DNA of 64,000 nt from Ga0077527 sp038316355. GTDB taxonomy: Bacteria; Pseudomonadota; Gammaproteobacteria; Burkholderiales; SG8-41. The first letter of the stretch is position 1; each line of letters begins with the position of its first letter. The position numbers and the translations under genes are program-made. Where the stretch lies: positions 21,201 through 85,200 of the forward strand of contig JBBQAO010000006.1 of the NCBI GenBank assembly GCA_038316355.1. Reading direction: 5' to 3'. The notes under the pieces were generated by a model. It saw only the letters and a program-made list of their open reading frames with translations, had not been told where the DNA came from and ran no database searches. This document shows positions 37,572 through 45,916 of this stretch, piece after piece.

Positions 37572-38363
37572 TCAGTCATTGGTCATACCATCCGCAAGTA
37601 TTGGGAAAGATACAAAAAAACGCGCCCCCTCGTCCTTGGCGCCTTCCGCCCAAACCAAACCGCCATGACGGCCAACGATGCGCGCGACGATAGCCAGCCC
37701 GGCGCCACCTCCTTCAAATTCATGGGACACATGCAGACGCTGAAAAATCCTGAACAGCCGGTCAGCAAATTTCATGTCGAAGCCAGCGCCATTGTCGGTT
37801 ACGCAGATGACGATATCCGTATTCTGCTTCCAGGCCGCGATTTCGATCTGTGGACATACGCGTCCGCGCGTGAATTTCACTGCGTTTCCCAGAAGCTGGA
37901 AGAGCACCCGGCGCAGCAGCATGCGATCGGCCCAGACCACCGGAAGGTCGCTCACCTGCCAGTCGATCCGACGATCCAGGATCAGTGGCGCCAGCTCGTC
38001 TATGACCTCGCCGATCATCGGTTGCAGGACGACCGGGGATTGCTTGAGTTCGCCGCTGGTATTACGGGCATAAATGAGAAGGTCATCAACCATCCGTGCC
38101 ATGTTTGCACACGCCGCAGAAATCTTGTCGAGGCATTGCCTGCTTTCTGCATCAAGCCCCGCTGTCGCACGGTTGCGGAACATCGCAACGAAGCCGTCAA
38201 TATGGCGTGCTGGAACACACAACTCATGCGACACCGAATAAATCAGCGCTTCCATGTCCCGGTTTGCGGCCGCGACGATACGGTCCTGCTGAACCAGCAC
38301 CGCACCACCGGCCGTTGCTGCCTGGGGCACTGAAGTCCCGTTGCTGTTGTTTTCATTGACCAT
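37572..38363 (-). CDS. Small soluble histidine kinase without sensor domain
   Basis: 263 residues. After about 35 residues comes HisKA with H46 in YSVSHELCVPAR, then HATPase with LLGNAVKF, TDNGAGFDM and GAGLAIV. No PAS, GAF or membrane part is visible, so the signal must come from a partner protein or through the short N-terminus. It is the first gene of a two-gene unit with the REC-PAS-GGDEF-EAL protein (gap 42 bases). It is divergent from the REC-kinase gene at 38903. Confidence 0.9.
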   Translation of the reverse strand: MVNENNSNGTSVPQAATAGGAVLVQQDRIVAAANRDMEALIYSVSHELCVPARHIDGFVAMFRNRATAGLDAESRQCLDKISAACANMARMVDDLLIYARNTSGELKQSPVVLQPMIGEVIDELAPLILDRRIDWQVSDLPVVWADRMLLRRVLFQLLGNAVKFTRGRVCPQIEIAAWKQNTDIVICVTDNGAGFDMKFADRLFRIFQRLHVSHEFEGGGAGLAIVARIVGRHGGLVWAEGAKDEGARFFVSFPILADGMTND

Positions 38364-38465
38364 ACGATGTTGGGTTGCAGAATTGACGATCGCAGCTAAC
38401 TGACTGATTTACATTGGTTTTCATGCAACTCCCCGCTCACCGGCATCGGGCGCGCTTGCTGCCGC

Positions 38466-38493
38466 TACCTTGCTGACACTACCTTGCCGACAC
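38466..38493. repeat. 14-bp tandem duplication
   Basis: TACCTTGCTGACAC is directly followed by TACCTTGCCGACAC, one mismatch. It lies about 100 bases upstream of the minus-strand kinase start. Confidence 0.8.
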
Positions 38494-38773
38494 TACATTA
38501 AGCCCGCCATTTGTTCTTGCCGGCACGATCTCTCCTTACCTGTCGAATACCAGCCGGCGCCTGACGACTCGTGCCCGCAGCCATCCGCATTCGCAGCCTC
38601 TTGGAACGGGGGTCAGCGCATTCACCCTGCCTTTCAGATATCGGCACATGCGGGCCTGAACTTAAATTTCCCCACCGGCAGTCTCGAAAGGCGGAGGGCA
38701 TCGTATTCGTTTATCATGCCCGGGCTCACGGTTTTAGCATCCCGCTTGCATGTGACTTTCTACCCTTGACTTT

Positions 38774-38833
38774 CTTGGGCACAATCATCTTGGGCACGAT
38801 CATCTTGGGCACAATCATCTTGGGCACAATCAG
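38774..38833. repeat. Four tandem copies of a 15-bp unit
   Basis: The unit CTTGGGCACAATCAT occurs four times head to tail; copy 2 has A to G at position 10 and copy 4 ends in G. The array ends 8 bases before the sigma54 promoter match, in the place where activator sites of sigma54 promoters often lie. Confidence 0.95.
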
Positions 38834-38841
38834 TCTGTGGG

Positions 38842-38856
38842 TGGCAACTCTCTTGC
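38842..38856 (+). promoter_or_regulatory. Sigma54 (RpoN) promoter of the REC-kinase/NarL operon
   Basis: TGGCAACTCTCTTGC fits the -24/-12 consensus TGGCAC-N5-TTGC, with GG and GC 10 bases apart and one mismatch in the -24 box. The predicted transcript start is near 38868, 35 bases before the ATG at 38903. Confidence 0.7.
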
Positions 38857-38902
38857 GCTTAGAATTGCTGCAATTAAATACGCAAAGATAGCGATTTCTT
38901 CA

Positions 38903-40426
38903 ATGACCCGCCCGCTTCGTCTACTGCTGATTGAAGACTCCGAAGAAGATGCCGAACTGCTGCTCGCAGAGATCAAAAGTGGCGGTTACGCAATCACTTG
39001 CCTGCGAGTGGACTCTGCCGCCGCCACGCGTCGGGCACTGGCATCAGAGTCATGGAACATCGTGATCTCCGACTACTACATGCCCCAGTTCACCGGGCTT
39101 GACGCCGTACGGATCGTTCTGGAGCATGACCCCGATCTTCCAGTAATCATCACCTCCGGCAATATCGGCGAAGATATCGCGGTGGAGGCAATGCGCGCCG
39201 GGGCACGCGATTACATGATGAAAAACAATCTTTCCCGCCTGACCCCGGCCATCGACCGCGAACTGCACCAGAGCCAGTTCCAGCGCGAGGCACGGCGGGC
39301 AAGTCTGGCGCTGGAAGAAAATGAGGCGCGGTTTCGCGCCATTGTCTCGAATATTCCGGGCATGGTCGTGCAGTTGATAGTCAATGCAGGAGAACCCCTC
39401 CGCTTCACTTATGCAAGCGCCGGAATCAAGGATCTGCTTTCCACAACGCCCCAGGCACTTCTTGAAAGCAGCGACGTATTCTTCCGCCGGTTGCTTGACG
39501 GGGGACCATCTGGTCTGCTTCACCGCCTGGTTGAAAGTACACGGACTCTGCGACCGTTCTACTGGGAAGGCATGATCAACAACGGCACTGGCGATGTCAT
39601 CCACTGGCTCGGCGCACACATGAGTCCCTACCCGCTTGGCAGCGGTGCCGTCCAGTGGGACGGCATCATCCAGAATATTACCCAGCGCAAAAAAGCCGAA
39701 ATCGAGCTAAGACGCTCGCGTGAGCAACTCTCCGCGCTTTCCGCGCATTTGCAGAAGGCCAAGGAAACCGAACGCGCAAGGATTTCCCGTGAAGTGCATG
39801 ACGATATCGGCGGAAACCTTACAGCAATGAAATTCGACGTGCTTTGGCTGATCAATCGCCTGGGCAGTTCGGACGCCGAGGCCTTGACCAGGCTACAGTC
39901 GCTGGATGCACTCACAGCCCGCACCATGAATACGGCATCCCGCATTGCGCACGACCTGCGCCCCCCCCTTCTCGATCTGGGCCTGCTTGCCGCAGTGGAA
40001 TGGGAAGCGTCGGAATTTGCCAAACGCATGGGAATTCCATGCACGATCCAGTGCGAGGATGAAGAAATCGCGGTTGATCCGGAACGGGCCAATGCGCTGT
40101 TCAGCGTCTTCAGGGAAACCCTGACCAACATCACAAAACACTCATCGGCGACCCGCGTCGACGTGGAAATCGAAATTGACGATGAAAACTGCACCCTTAC
40201 CGTCGCCGACAACGGCCGCGGCATCACCCAGACGGATTTGCTCAAGGAAAAATCTTTCGGATTACGCGGTATGCTCGAACATGCGCGCAACCTGGGCGGC
40301 GAGATCACCTTTAACAGCAGCCCGAATTACGGCATGACGGTCATTGCACGATTGCCGCTGACTGTCACCACTCCCGATCAAGACAACCAGTACAGTCAAT
40401 CAGAATTGCCATGGTTAGAGTCATAA
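38903..40426 (+). CDS. REC-PAS-HisKA_3 histidine kinase
   Basis: 507 residues from ATG 38903; the frame is open back to 38837 but would cross the promoter. An N-terminal receiver (about 5-125, phospho-site D57 in ISDYYMPQF) is followed by a PAS-like region (about 140-262), a coiled coil, HisKA_3 with H299 in SREVHDDIGGNLTAMK, and a HATPase domain (about 385-490). This is the NarX/DesK class, which pairs with NarL-type regulators; one follows with a 16-base overlap. The receiver at the front suggests that a second kinase feeds in. No membrane segment. Confidence 0.93.
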   Translation: MTRPLRLLLIEDSEEDAELLLAEIKSGGYAITCLRVDSAAATRRALASESWNIVISDYYMPQFTGLDAVRIVLEHDPDLPVIITSGNIGEDIAVEAMRAGARDYMMKNNLSRLTPAIDRELHQSQFQREARRASLALEENEARFRAIVSNIPGMVVQLIVNAGEPLRFTYASAGIKDLLSTTPQALLESSDVFFRRLLDGGPSGLLHRLVESTRTLRPFYWEGMINNGTGDVIHWLGAHMSPYPLGSGAVQWDGIIQNITQRKKAEIELRRSREQLSALSAHLQKAKETERARISREVHDDIGGNLTAMKFDVLWLINRLGSSDAEALTRLQSLDALTARTMNTASRIAHDLRPPLLDLGLLAAVEWEASEFAKRMGIPCTIQCEDEEIAVDPERANALFSVFRETLTNITKHSSATRVDVEIEIDDENCTLTVADNGRGITQTDLLKEKSFGLRGMLEHARNLGGEITFNSSPNYGMTVIARLPLTVTTPDQDNQYSQSELPWLES

Positions 40427-41043
40427 TTGTTGACGACCACGCCATCCTCCGTCGGGGATTGGCACAGATCATCAACGAAAGCGGGACGTTAAGAGTCGAA
40501 GGAGAAGCGGAAACCAGCTCCCAGGCACTGAAGGTGCTCAGGAAAACACCGTGCGAGGTGGTGGTCCTCGACATTTCCCTTCCGGACCGCAACGGTATCG
40601 AGACGCTGAAGCTGATCCGCAAGGAATTTCCCCGGTTGAAGATACTGGTACTTTCAATGCACCCCGAGAACCAGTATGCGCTGCACGCCCTCAAGGCAGG
40701 CGCTGCGGGTTATCTGACCAAACAGAGCGCACCTGCTGAACTGGTGAAAGCGATCGAGCAGGTCAGCCGCAATCGAAAATACGTAACTGCGGCAGTTGCC
40801 GAGGAACTGGCCAACTCGATTGGCGACGACGATATCGAGGCTCCGCACAAGAAATTATCGATCCGTGAATACCAGACCCTGTGTCTGATCGCATCGGGAA
40901 AATCACTCACGGAAATAGGCCAGCAGATGGCCATCAGTGTCAAGACGGTCAGTGTCTATCGCGGCCGCGTTCTCGAAAAAATGCGGATGAAACACAATGC
41001 GGAGCTGACGCATTACGCGATAAAAAACAATATCGTCAACTAG
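40411..41043 (+). CDS. NarL/FixJ-family response regulator
   Basis: 210 residues. The receiver domain (about 1-120) has IIVDDH and phospho-acceptor D54 in VVLDISLPDR; the LuxR-type helix-turn-helix (about 145-205) shows LSIREYQTLCLIASGKSLTEIG and VSVYRGRVLEKM. It overlaps the kinase gene by 16 bases and is its obvious partner. A 7-bp hairpin (41086-41103) follows the stop without a T run. Targets are unknown; a role near motility is suggested only by position. Confidence 0.94.
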   Translation: MVRVIIVDDHAILRRGLAQIINESGTLRVEGEAETSSQALKVLRKTPCEVVVLDISLPDRNGIETLKLIRKEFPRLKILVLSMHPENQYALHALKAGAAGYLTKQSAPAELVKAIEQVSRNRKYVTAAVAEELANSIGDDDIEAPHKKLSIREYQTLCLIASGKSLTEIGQQMAISVKTVSVYRGRVLEKMRMKHNAELTHYAIKNNIVN

Positions 41044-41131
41044 TTACACCTCTTTTGAGCAGGATTGCACGGTCGCGATCCCGCCGCGGAAGCCGCCTTC
41101 CGCCTCCCCTGCATAAGAAGCGCTTACGGAT

Positions 41132-41159
41132 TCAAGTTTTGCCTGCATCCAGCCGATAA
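41132..41159 (+). promoter_or_regulatory. Sigma28 (FliA) promoter of the diguanylate cyclase gene
   Basis: TCAAGTTT (41132-41139), 12 bases, then GCCGATAA (41152-41159). The consensus is TAAAGTTT-N11-GCCGATAA, so the -10 box is perfect. The predicted start is near 41166, giving a leader of about 68 bases. Confidence 0.75.
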
Positions 41160-41233
41160 GTTGACTAATCAGATGAACTTGATCGATCGCTTGGCGTGGT
41201 AACGGCTCGCCCAATCGGGAAAAGGGGAACGGG

Positions 41234-42832
41234 ATGGCACGGCAAAGCAAATCGAGTGAATTGGCACGGCAGACATTGCTGGAACTGGCGGCACGCAAAC
41301 TCGAGCCCACACCCGACAATTATCGCGCCCTGTATGCTGAGATCGCCGGCATCGACGACAGTTGCAAGGACCACAGCCCCGAGACCGTTCTGCGCGATTT
41401 TACCGCCCGTCTGCACGGCAACTCGAAGGGCCTGGCGCATCTGGGGAAAACGCTGACCGCAGCGGTTGATTCCCGCGACTGGCAGAAAGTGCAGCGCGGT
41501 CTGGACCTGCTGGTCGACCGTGCATTTACCCAACACCAACCAGCGGCAGACGGCGCCGCCGCGCAGCAAGTCACTGCACGGCTATACGCATTGCTCGCAC
41601 AAACGCTGGAAACAGGTATCAGCACGCAATTGATCGGAACCCCTTCCCTCTTGAGCGAAGCCGCATCGCTCGCAGAATACCTGCGCGAGGGTGCGGCTGT
41701 GGACATGGACAGGCTTCAGCAGCGCCTCAAGTCTCTCTGGCGTGGAATCGAGCTGCAAGGCAAGCAGCAGACCGGGCTGCAAAGCGCCTTGCTGGATCTG
41801 CTACGGCTGATGATCGACAACGTTGGCGAACTGGTCGCCGATGACCGCTGGCTCACCGGGCAAATGCAGGTTGTGACGCAGGCGATCACCGGTCCGCTCA
41901 GTCTGGACGCGCTGGAGGTGGCGCGGATCAACCTGCAGGAAGTGATTGCGCGGCAACGCCAGCTCAAGCAGAGCCTGTCCGAAGTACGTTCCACCCTCAA
42001 GCAGATGGTGGTGGCCTTTGTCGACGCATTGGGAAAACTATCGGAGACCACAGGCGATTACCACGACAGCATAGAAAATCTCTCGCAGCAGATTCGCCAC
42101 ACCGACGACGTGAACCAGCTCAGCCAATTGCTGGAAGAAGTTCTGCGTGAAACCCGTGACGTGCAGGCGAGCACCTTACGCTCGCGCCAGGAAGTATTGG
42201 ACGCACGGCAGAAGGTGGACGAAGCCCAGCGCAAGGCTGCGCAACTCGAAGCCGAACTTCAGCAGGTCAGCGAACAGGTGCAGAACGATTACCTGACCGG
42301 GACCCTGAACCGGCGGGGGCTGAAGGAAGCCTTTGACCGCGAACTGGCGATCGCCGAACGGGAAAATACCCCAACCAGCATCGCTCTGCTCGACATCGAC
42401 AACTTCAAGGACTTGAATGACAACTTCGGTCACCAGGTCGGAGACCGTGTACTCACCCACCTTGCCACACTGATCAAGGACACCGTGCGTCCTGGCGACC
42501 GGGTTTCGCGTTACGGCGGCGAGGAGTTCCTGATTCTGCTGCCCAATGCAGATATCGATCAGGCCATGGCAGTGCTGACTCGCCTGCAGCGCGCGCTGAC
42601 CAAACATTTCTTTCTTAACGATGAAGCGCCGCTGCTGATCACTTTCAGCACCGGTGTCACGCGCCATCTGCCGGGCGAAACGCAGGATGCGGTGATTAAT
42701 CGCGCCGACCAGGCCCTCTATCAGGCGAAACGCAGCGGCAAGAACCGGGTTGTAGCGCTGCTACCCGAAGGCATGGACTGGATACCGGAAACAGGTGCGC
42801 CGGCACTCGGTACCAGTGCCGCAGCCGCCTGA
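41234..42832 (+). CDS. Diguanylate cyclase with long helical N-terminal domain
   Basis: 532 residues, no membrane segment. The first 350 residues are mainly helical, beginning with ELARQTLLELAARKLEPTPDNYRALY, a start seen in many betaproteobacterial GGDEF proteins. A coiled coil (about 310-355) precedes the GGDEF domain (about 360-520). The active site is GGEEF at 428-432 and the inhibitory site RPGD lies five residues before it, so c-di-GMP synthesis with product inhibition is expected. GGGGAACGGG before ATG gives a good ribosome site. A sigma28 promoter match puts it in the flagellar late-gene class. Confidence 0.92.
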   Translation: MARQSKSSELARQTLLELAARKLEPTPDNYRALYAEIAGIDDSCKDHSPETVLRDFTARLHGNSKGLAHLGKTLTAAVDSRDWQKVQRGLDLLVDRAFTQHQPAADGAAAQQVTARLYALLAQTLETGISTQLIGTPSLLSEAASLAEYLREGAAVDMDRLQQRLKSLWRGIELQGKQQTGLQSALLDLLRLMIDNVGELVADDRWLTGQMQVVTQAITGPLSLDALEVARINLQEVIARQRQLKQSLSEVRSTLKQMVVAFVDALGKLSETTGDYHDSIENLSQQIRHTDDVNQLSQLLEEVLRETRDVQASTLRSRQEVLDARQKVDEAQRKAAQLEAELQQVSEQVQNDYLTGTLNRRGLKEAFDRELAIAERENTPTSIALLDIDNFKDLNDNFGHQVGDRVLTHLATLIKDTVRPGDRVSRYGGEEFLILLPNADIDQAMAVLTRLQRALTKHFFLNDEAPLLITFSTGVTRHLPGETQDAVINRADQALYQAKRSGKNRVVALLPEGMDWIPETGAPALGTSAAAA

Positions 42833-42956
42833 AGCGACTGCAACCGAATTGCCGCCCTGTTTGGCCTCTATTCAGGGCATGCAGCCACGCCAGTCTTGAT
42901 ACTGTTCTTTTCCATGATTCCTGCGGGTTATGCCCGAATATTCAAAGGAAAGAACA

Positions 42957-43793
42957 ATGGAAAGCAGCGATAAATCGCGATTGAAGCTGATTACGGGCAC
43001 CTGTGCGCCCGTTCATCTCCGCCACGCAGTGCCCCCAAAGTCCCTGCGCTCGCCCTACGGCGCCTATTACCGGCGCATCAAAGCGTATGCAAATCGCATC
43101 CGAAAAACAGAAAATATCATTGAAATCATAGATATACTCGATCAAGCCCTGACCGAAACGCGACGCCTCGAAAACGCTGCCGAAGAACGCACAGCGCCGC
43201 ACACCATGCACCGCGCAGAGTCGGAAATCCGCGCGCTGAAGGCCGAGCTTGAACAGTTGCGCGGCCTGGTGCATGTCGATCAACTGACGGGGCTGATGAA
43301 TCGCGGCGGCTTGCAGGAAAGCTTTGCCCGCGAAGCGGCGCGCGCCGACCGCGCCGGCCGGGAACTGGCCGTGGCCCTGCTCGACCTCGACGATTTCAAG
43401 CTGATCAACGACCGCCATGGACATGCCTCAGGAGACCAGGCGCTGATCCATCTGGCGGCCATCATCCGCCATTCCATGCGACCCAGCGATGTCGTGGTGC
43501 GCTTCGGTGGCGAAGAGTTCCTGTTTCTGCTCCCTGATGCGGACGCGTGTCAGGCGACACGAGCATTGCAGCGGGTGCAGGACGACCTTGACCGCAGACC
43601 ATTACATTTCTCTGGCCAGGGCCTGACCCTGGCATTCAGCGCCGGAATCGCGATGCGCCGCAACGGGGAAAGCTGCGAAGACGTGGTGGCACGGGCGGAT
43701 TCAGCCCTCTACGCAGCCAAGCGCGCAGGAAAACGCCAGGTGCGCCGATCGTCGCCGCCCCTCTCCGTCGGCAGCCCCGTGAAACACGCTTGA
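42957..43793 (+). CDS. Small diguanylate cyclase
   Basis: 278 residues from ATG 42957, chosen because AAGGAAAG stands 4-11 bases upstream; the frame opens at 42930. The first 100 residues lack a known sensor fold, and a coiled coil (about 75-105) leads into GGDEF. GGEEF lies at 184-188, with an intact RPSD inhibitory site. The protein is soluble. It sits between another cyclase and fliC; a GC hairpin (43795-43830) begins at its stop codon, without a strong T run. Confidence 0.9.
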   Translation: MESSDKSRLKLITGTCAPVHLRHAVPPKSLRSPYGAYYRRIKAYANRIRKTENIIEIIDILDQALTETRRLENAAEERTAPHTMHRAESEIRALKAELEQLRGLVHVDQLTGLMNRGGLQESFAREAARADRAGRELAVALLDLDDFKLINDRHGHASGDQALIHLAAIIRHSMRPSDVVVRFGGEEFLFLLPDADACQATRALQRVQDDLDRRPLHFSGQGLTLAFSAGIAMRRNGESCEDVVARADSALYAAKRAGKRQVRRSSPPLSVGSPVKHA

Positions 43794-43897
43794 GGCAGGC
43801 GGCGGATACGGAACCGGCAAATCCGCCTGCACGGTTTACGGTCTTCAAGCTGCCGCTGCGCTGGTTCCGCAACCGGGTTCCAGGCGCAGCGGGAAAT

Positions 43898-43924
43898 TAA
43901 AGTCCTACCTGACCGGTGCCGTAA
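43898..43924 (+). promoter_or_regulatory. Sigma28 (FliA) promoter of fliC
   Basis: TAAA (43898-43901), 16 bases, then GCCGTAA (43918-43924), close to TAAA-N15-GCCGATAA. The flagellin start codon lies 92 bases downstream, a usual distance. Confidence 0.7.
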
Positions 43925-44016
43925 CTGACTATGACGGCGGTTCACGCACGTGGGTGTGGCAAACCAAAGTCACGGCACGAAGCCGCTCAAATTCAACCGC
44001 CTCAAGGAGAACTGAA

Positions 44017-45471
44017 ATGCAAGTCATCAACACCAATATCGCCTCACTGAACGCGCAACGCAACCTCAACGCGTCGCAATCTTCGCTCGCGACTTCGCTC
44101 GAGCGGCTGTCCACCGGCCTGCGCATCAACAGCGCCAAGGACGATGCAGCCGGTCTCGCCATCTCCGAACGATTCACGGCACAGATCCGCGGCCTCAATC
44201 AGGCCGTGCGCAACGCCAACGACGGCATTTCCCTGGCGCAAACGGCCGAAGGCGCCCTCGGCGAAATCGGCAACAACCTGCAGCGTATCCGTGAACTTGC
44301 GGTGCAGTCCGCCAACAGCACCTACAGCGCCAGCGACCGCGCGTCGCTGGATGCGGAATCCGCGCAGCTGATTGCCGAAATCACCCGCGTTGCCGGACAG
44401 ACCGCGTTCAACGGCACCAACCTGCTCGACGGCAGCTTCACTTCGAAATCGTTCCAGGTCGGTGCCAACGCCAACCAGACGATCACCATCGCCTCAATCT
44501 CCGATGCGCGCGCCACCGGCCTCGGCAGCAACGTCCTCACTGCTGCCGGCACTTTGATGGGCGCGACCAAGGCTGCAGCCACCGACCTCACCGGCGGCAA
44601 CACGGTGGCGGTTGAAGCGGGATTGACCGTCACCACGGCCAACGGCGGCACCACGGCGGCCTTCGGCTACGCAGCAGGTGCCGATGCCAAGGCGATCGCT
44701 GCCGCGATCAACACCAATGCGTCCAGCGTCGGCGTCACCGCGACGGCTTCGAACAGCGCCACACTGAGCGGCATATCCGCCGCGGGCACCGTGAGCTTCA
44801 CGCTCAACGGCAGTGCGATTTCCGCCGCAGTGACCGATCCGACCGACCTGACCGCGCTGATGGGTGCAATCAACGGCGCGGCAGGTGCCACCGGGGTTAC
44901 TGCGAGCTTCTCGTCGACGTCGGCAAAAAGCAGCCTCACGCTGTCGACCACCGACGGCCGCGACATCAGCGTTCTCGACTATGCCAACTCGACCGCCGGC
45001 AACCAGACCGCAACTTTCTCTGCCGTAACGCTGACCGAGGCCAGCACTGATTCCTCGATCAAGACCGGCTCGGTCTCGGTGGCAAGCAGCAAAGGCGCGA
45101 TCACGCTGGCCGGACACAATGCCGACGTGTTCAACAGCGCTTCCAGCACCTTCTCCTCAATGGCATCGGCCAGCCTGTCCAGCGACGCGAATGCGCAACT
45201 CGCCATCGCGGTTGTTGACGCCGCGTTGAACCAGATCAATACCATGCGCGGTGATCTCGGCGCCTATCAGAACCGCTTCTCTTCGACGATCGCCAACCTG
45301 CAAACCACGTCGGAGAACCTGTCGGCTTCGCGCAGCCGGATCCAGGACGCCGACTTCGCTATGGAAACGGCCAACCTGACGCGCGGCCAGATCCTGCAGC
45401 AGGCGGGTGTGGCGATGCTGGCGCAAGCCAACGCATTGCCGAACAACGTGTTGTCCCTGCTCCGCGGCTAA
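44017..45471 (+). CDS. fliC: Flagellin
   Basis: 484 residues from MQVINTNIASLNAQ, with AAGGAGA 6 bases before ATG. The conserved D0/D1 N-terminal region (about 1-165) holds SSLATSLERLSTGLRINSAKDDAAGLAI, and the C-terminal region (about 395-484) ends in QANALPNNVLSLLRG. The middle (about 170-390) is rich in Ala, Ser, Thr and Gly and forms the exposed domains. Only one flagellin gene is in the window. A sigma28 promoter lies upstream and a terminator downstream, so it is mostly a single-gene transcript. Confidence 0.97.
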   Translation: MQVINTNIASLNAQRNLNASQSSLATSLERLSTGLRINSAKDDAAGLAISERFTAQIRGLNQAVRNANDGISLAQTAEGALGEIGNNLQRIRELAVQSANSTYSASDRASLDAESAQLIAEITRVAGQTAFNGTNLLDGSFTSKSFQVGANANQTITIASISDARATGLGSNVLTAAGTLMGATKAAATDLTGGNTVAVEAGLTVTTANGGTTAAFGYAAGADAKAIAAAINTNASSVGVTATASNSATLSGISAAGTVSFTLNGSAISAAVTDPTDLTALMGAINGAAGATGVTASFSSTSAKSSLTLSTTDGRDISVLDYANSTAGNQTATFSAVTLTEASTDSSIKTGSVSVASSKGAITLAGHNADVFNSASSTFSSMASASLSSDANAQLAIAVVDAALNQINTMRGDLGAYQNRFSSTIANLQTTSENLSASRSRIQDADFAMETANLTRGQILQQAGVAMLAQANALPNNVLSLLRG

Positions 45472-45484
45472 AGCGGAGATTGAC

Positions 45485-45513
45485 CCGGCCGGCCGCAAGC
45501 CGGCCGGAGTTTT
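45485..45513 (+). terminator. Rho-independent terminator of fliC
   Basis: A 9-bp GC-only stem CCGGCCGGC / GCCGGCCGG with a 5-base loop is followed by AGTTTT, 14 bases after the fliC stop. Confidence 0.85.
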
Positions 45514-45576
45514 ACCACAGAGATTGTTTTGCCAACCCCCTGCGGGTTGTCAAAACAAGTTCAGGAACTGAAAACC

Positions 45577-45900
45577 ATGCTGCCCGGTCCACTGCAGGCG
45601 CCCACCACAACAGGTATCCACGCCTTCAGGCCTGGTGCCGCGAAGGCAGTGCAGCCTGCAGCGCCGAAAACCGTGGATAAGGCCGCAATGCGCGAAGCCA
45701 TTGTCATCGCCAACAAGGCCATGCAATCGCTCGAATATGGACTGGAATTCAGCATGGACAACGAATCAGGCGAGATGATGGTGCGGGTGATTGACCGCGC
45801 AACCCGCGAGGTGATCCGGCAGATCCCCTCCGAGGAGATGCTGGCGATCGCCCGCGCGCTGGACCGCCTGCGCGGCCTGTTGGTGAATCATGATGCTTAA
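45577..45900 (+). CDS. flaG: Flagellar protein FlaG
   Basis: 107 residues from ATG 45577 (AGGAACTG upstream); the frame also opens at 45529. The FlaG signature VRVIDRATREVIRQIPSEEML is at about 70-90. FlaG affects filament length in polar-flagellated bacteria. It is followed by fliD after 16 bases and starts the flaG-fliD-fliS-fliT run. Confidence 0.93.
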   Translation: MLPGPLQAPTTTGIHAFRPGAAKAVQPAAPKTVDKAAMREAIVIANKAMQSLEYGLEFSMDNESGEMMVRVIDRATREVIRQIPSEEMLAIARALDRLRGLLVNHDA

Positions 45901-45916
45901 CGCGGGGTAATCTGCC

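Larger units (their letters stand above)
38364..38902. other. 539-bp divergent intergenic region with repeats and a sigma54 site
   Basis: This region lies between two kinase genes that point away from each other. It contains a 14-bp duplication (38466-38493), four copies of a 15-bp unit (38774-38833) and a sigma54-type promoter (38842-38856). An open frame at 38571-38891 crosses the repeats but shows no conserved pattern, and I do not call it a gene. Confidence 0.7.

Noticed and set aside
38774..38833. CRISPR-like array
   Set aside because: The units are 15 bp and directly adjacent with no spacers, and there are no cas genes.
38571..38891. 106-residue frame across the 15-bp repeats, which reads LGTII four times
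   Set aside because: The repeats keep frame only because 15 is a multiple of 3; the frame runs over the sigma54 promoter, has no Shine-Dalgarno and no conservation that I can see.
43795..43830. Terminator after the small diguanylate cyclase
   Set aside because: The 8-bp GC stem is real, but the loop is 20 bases and no T run follows.
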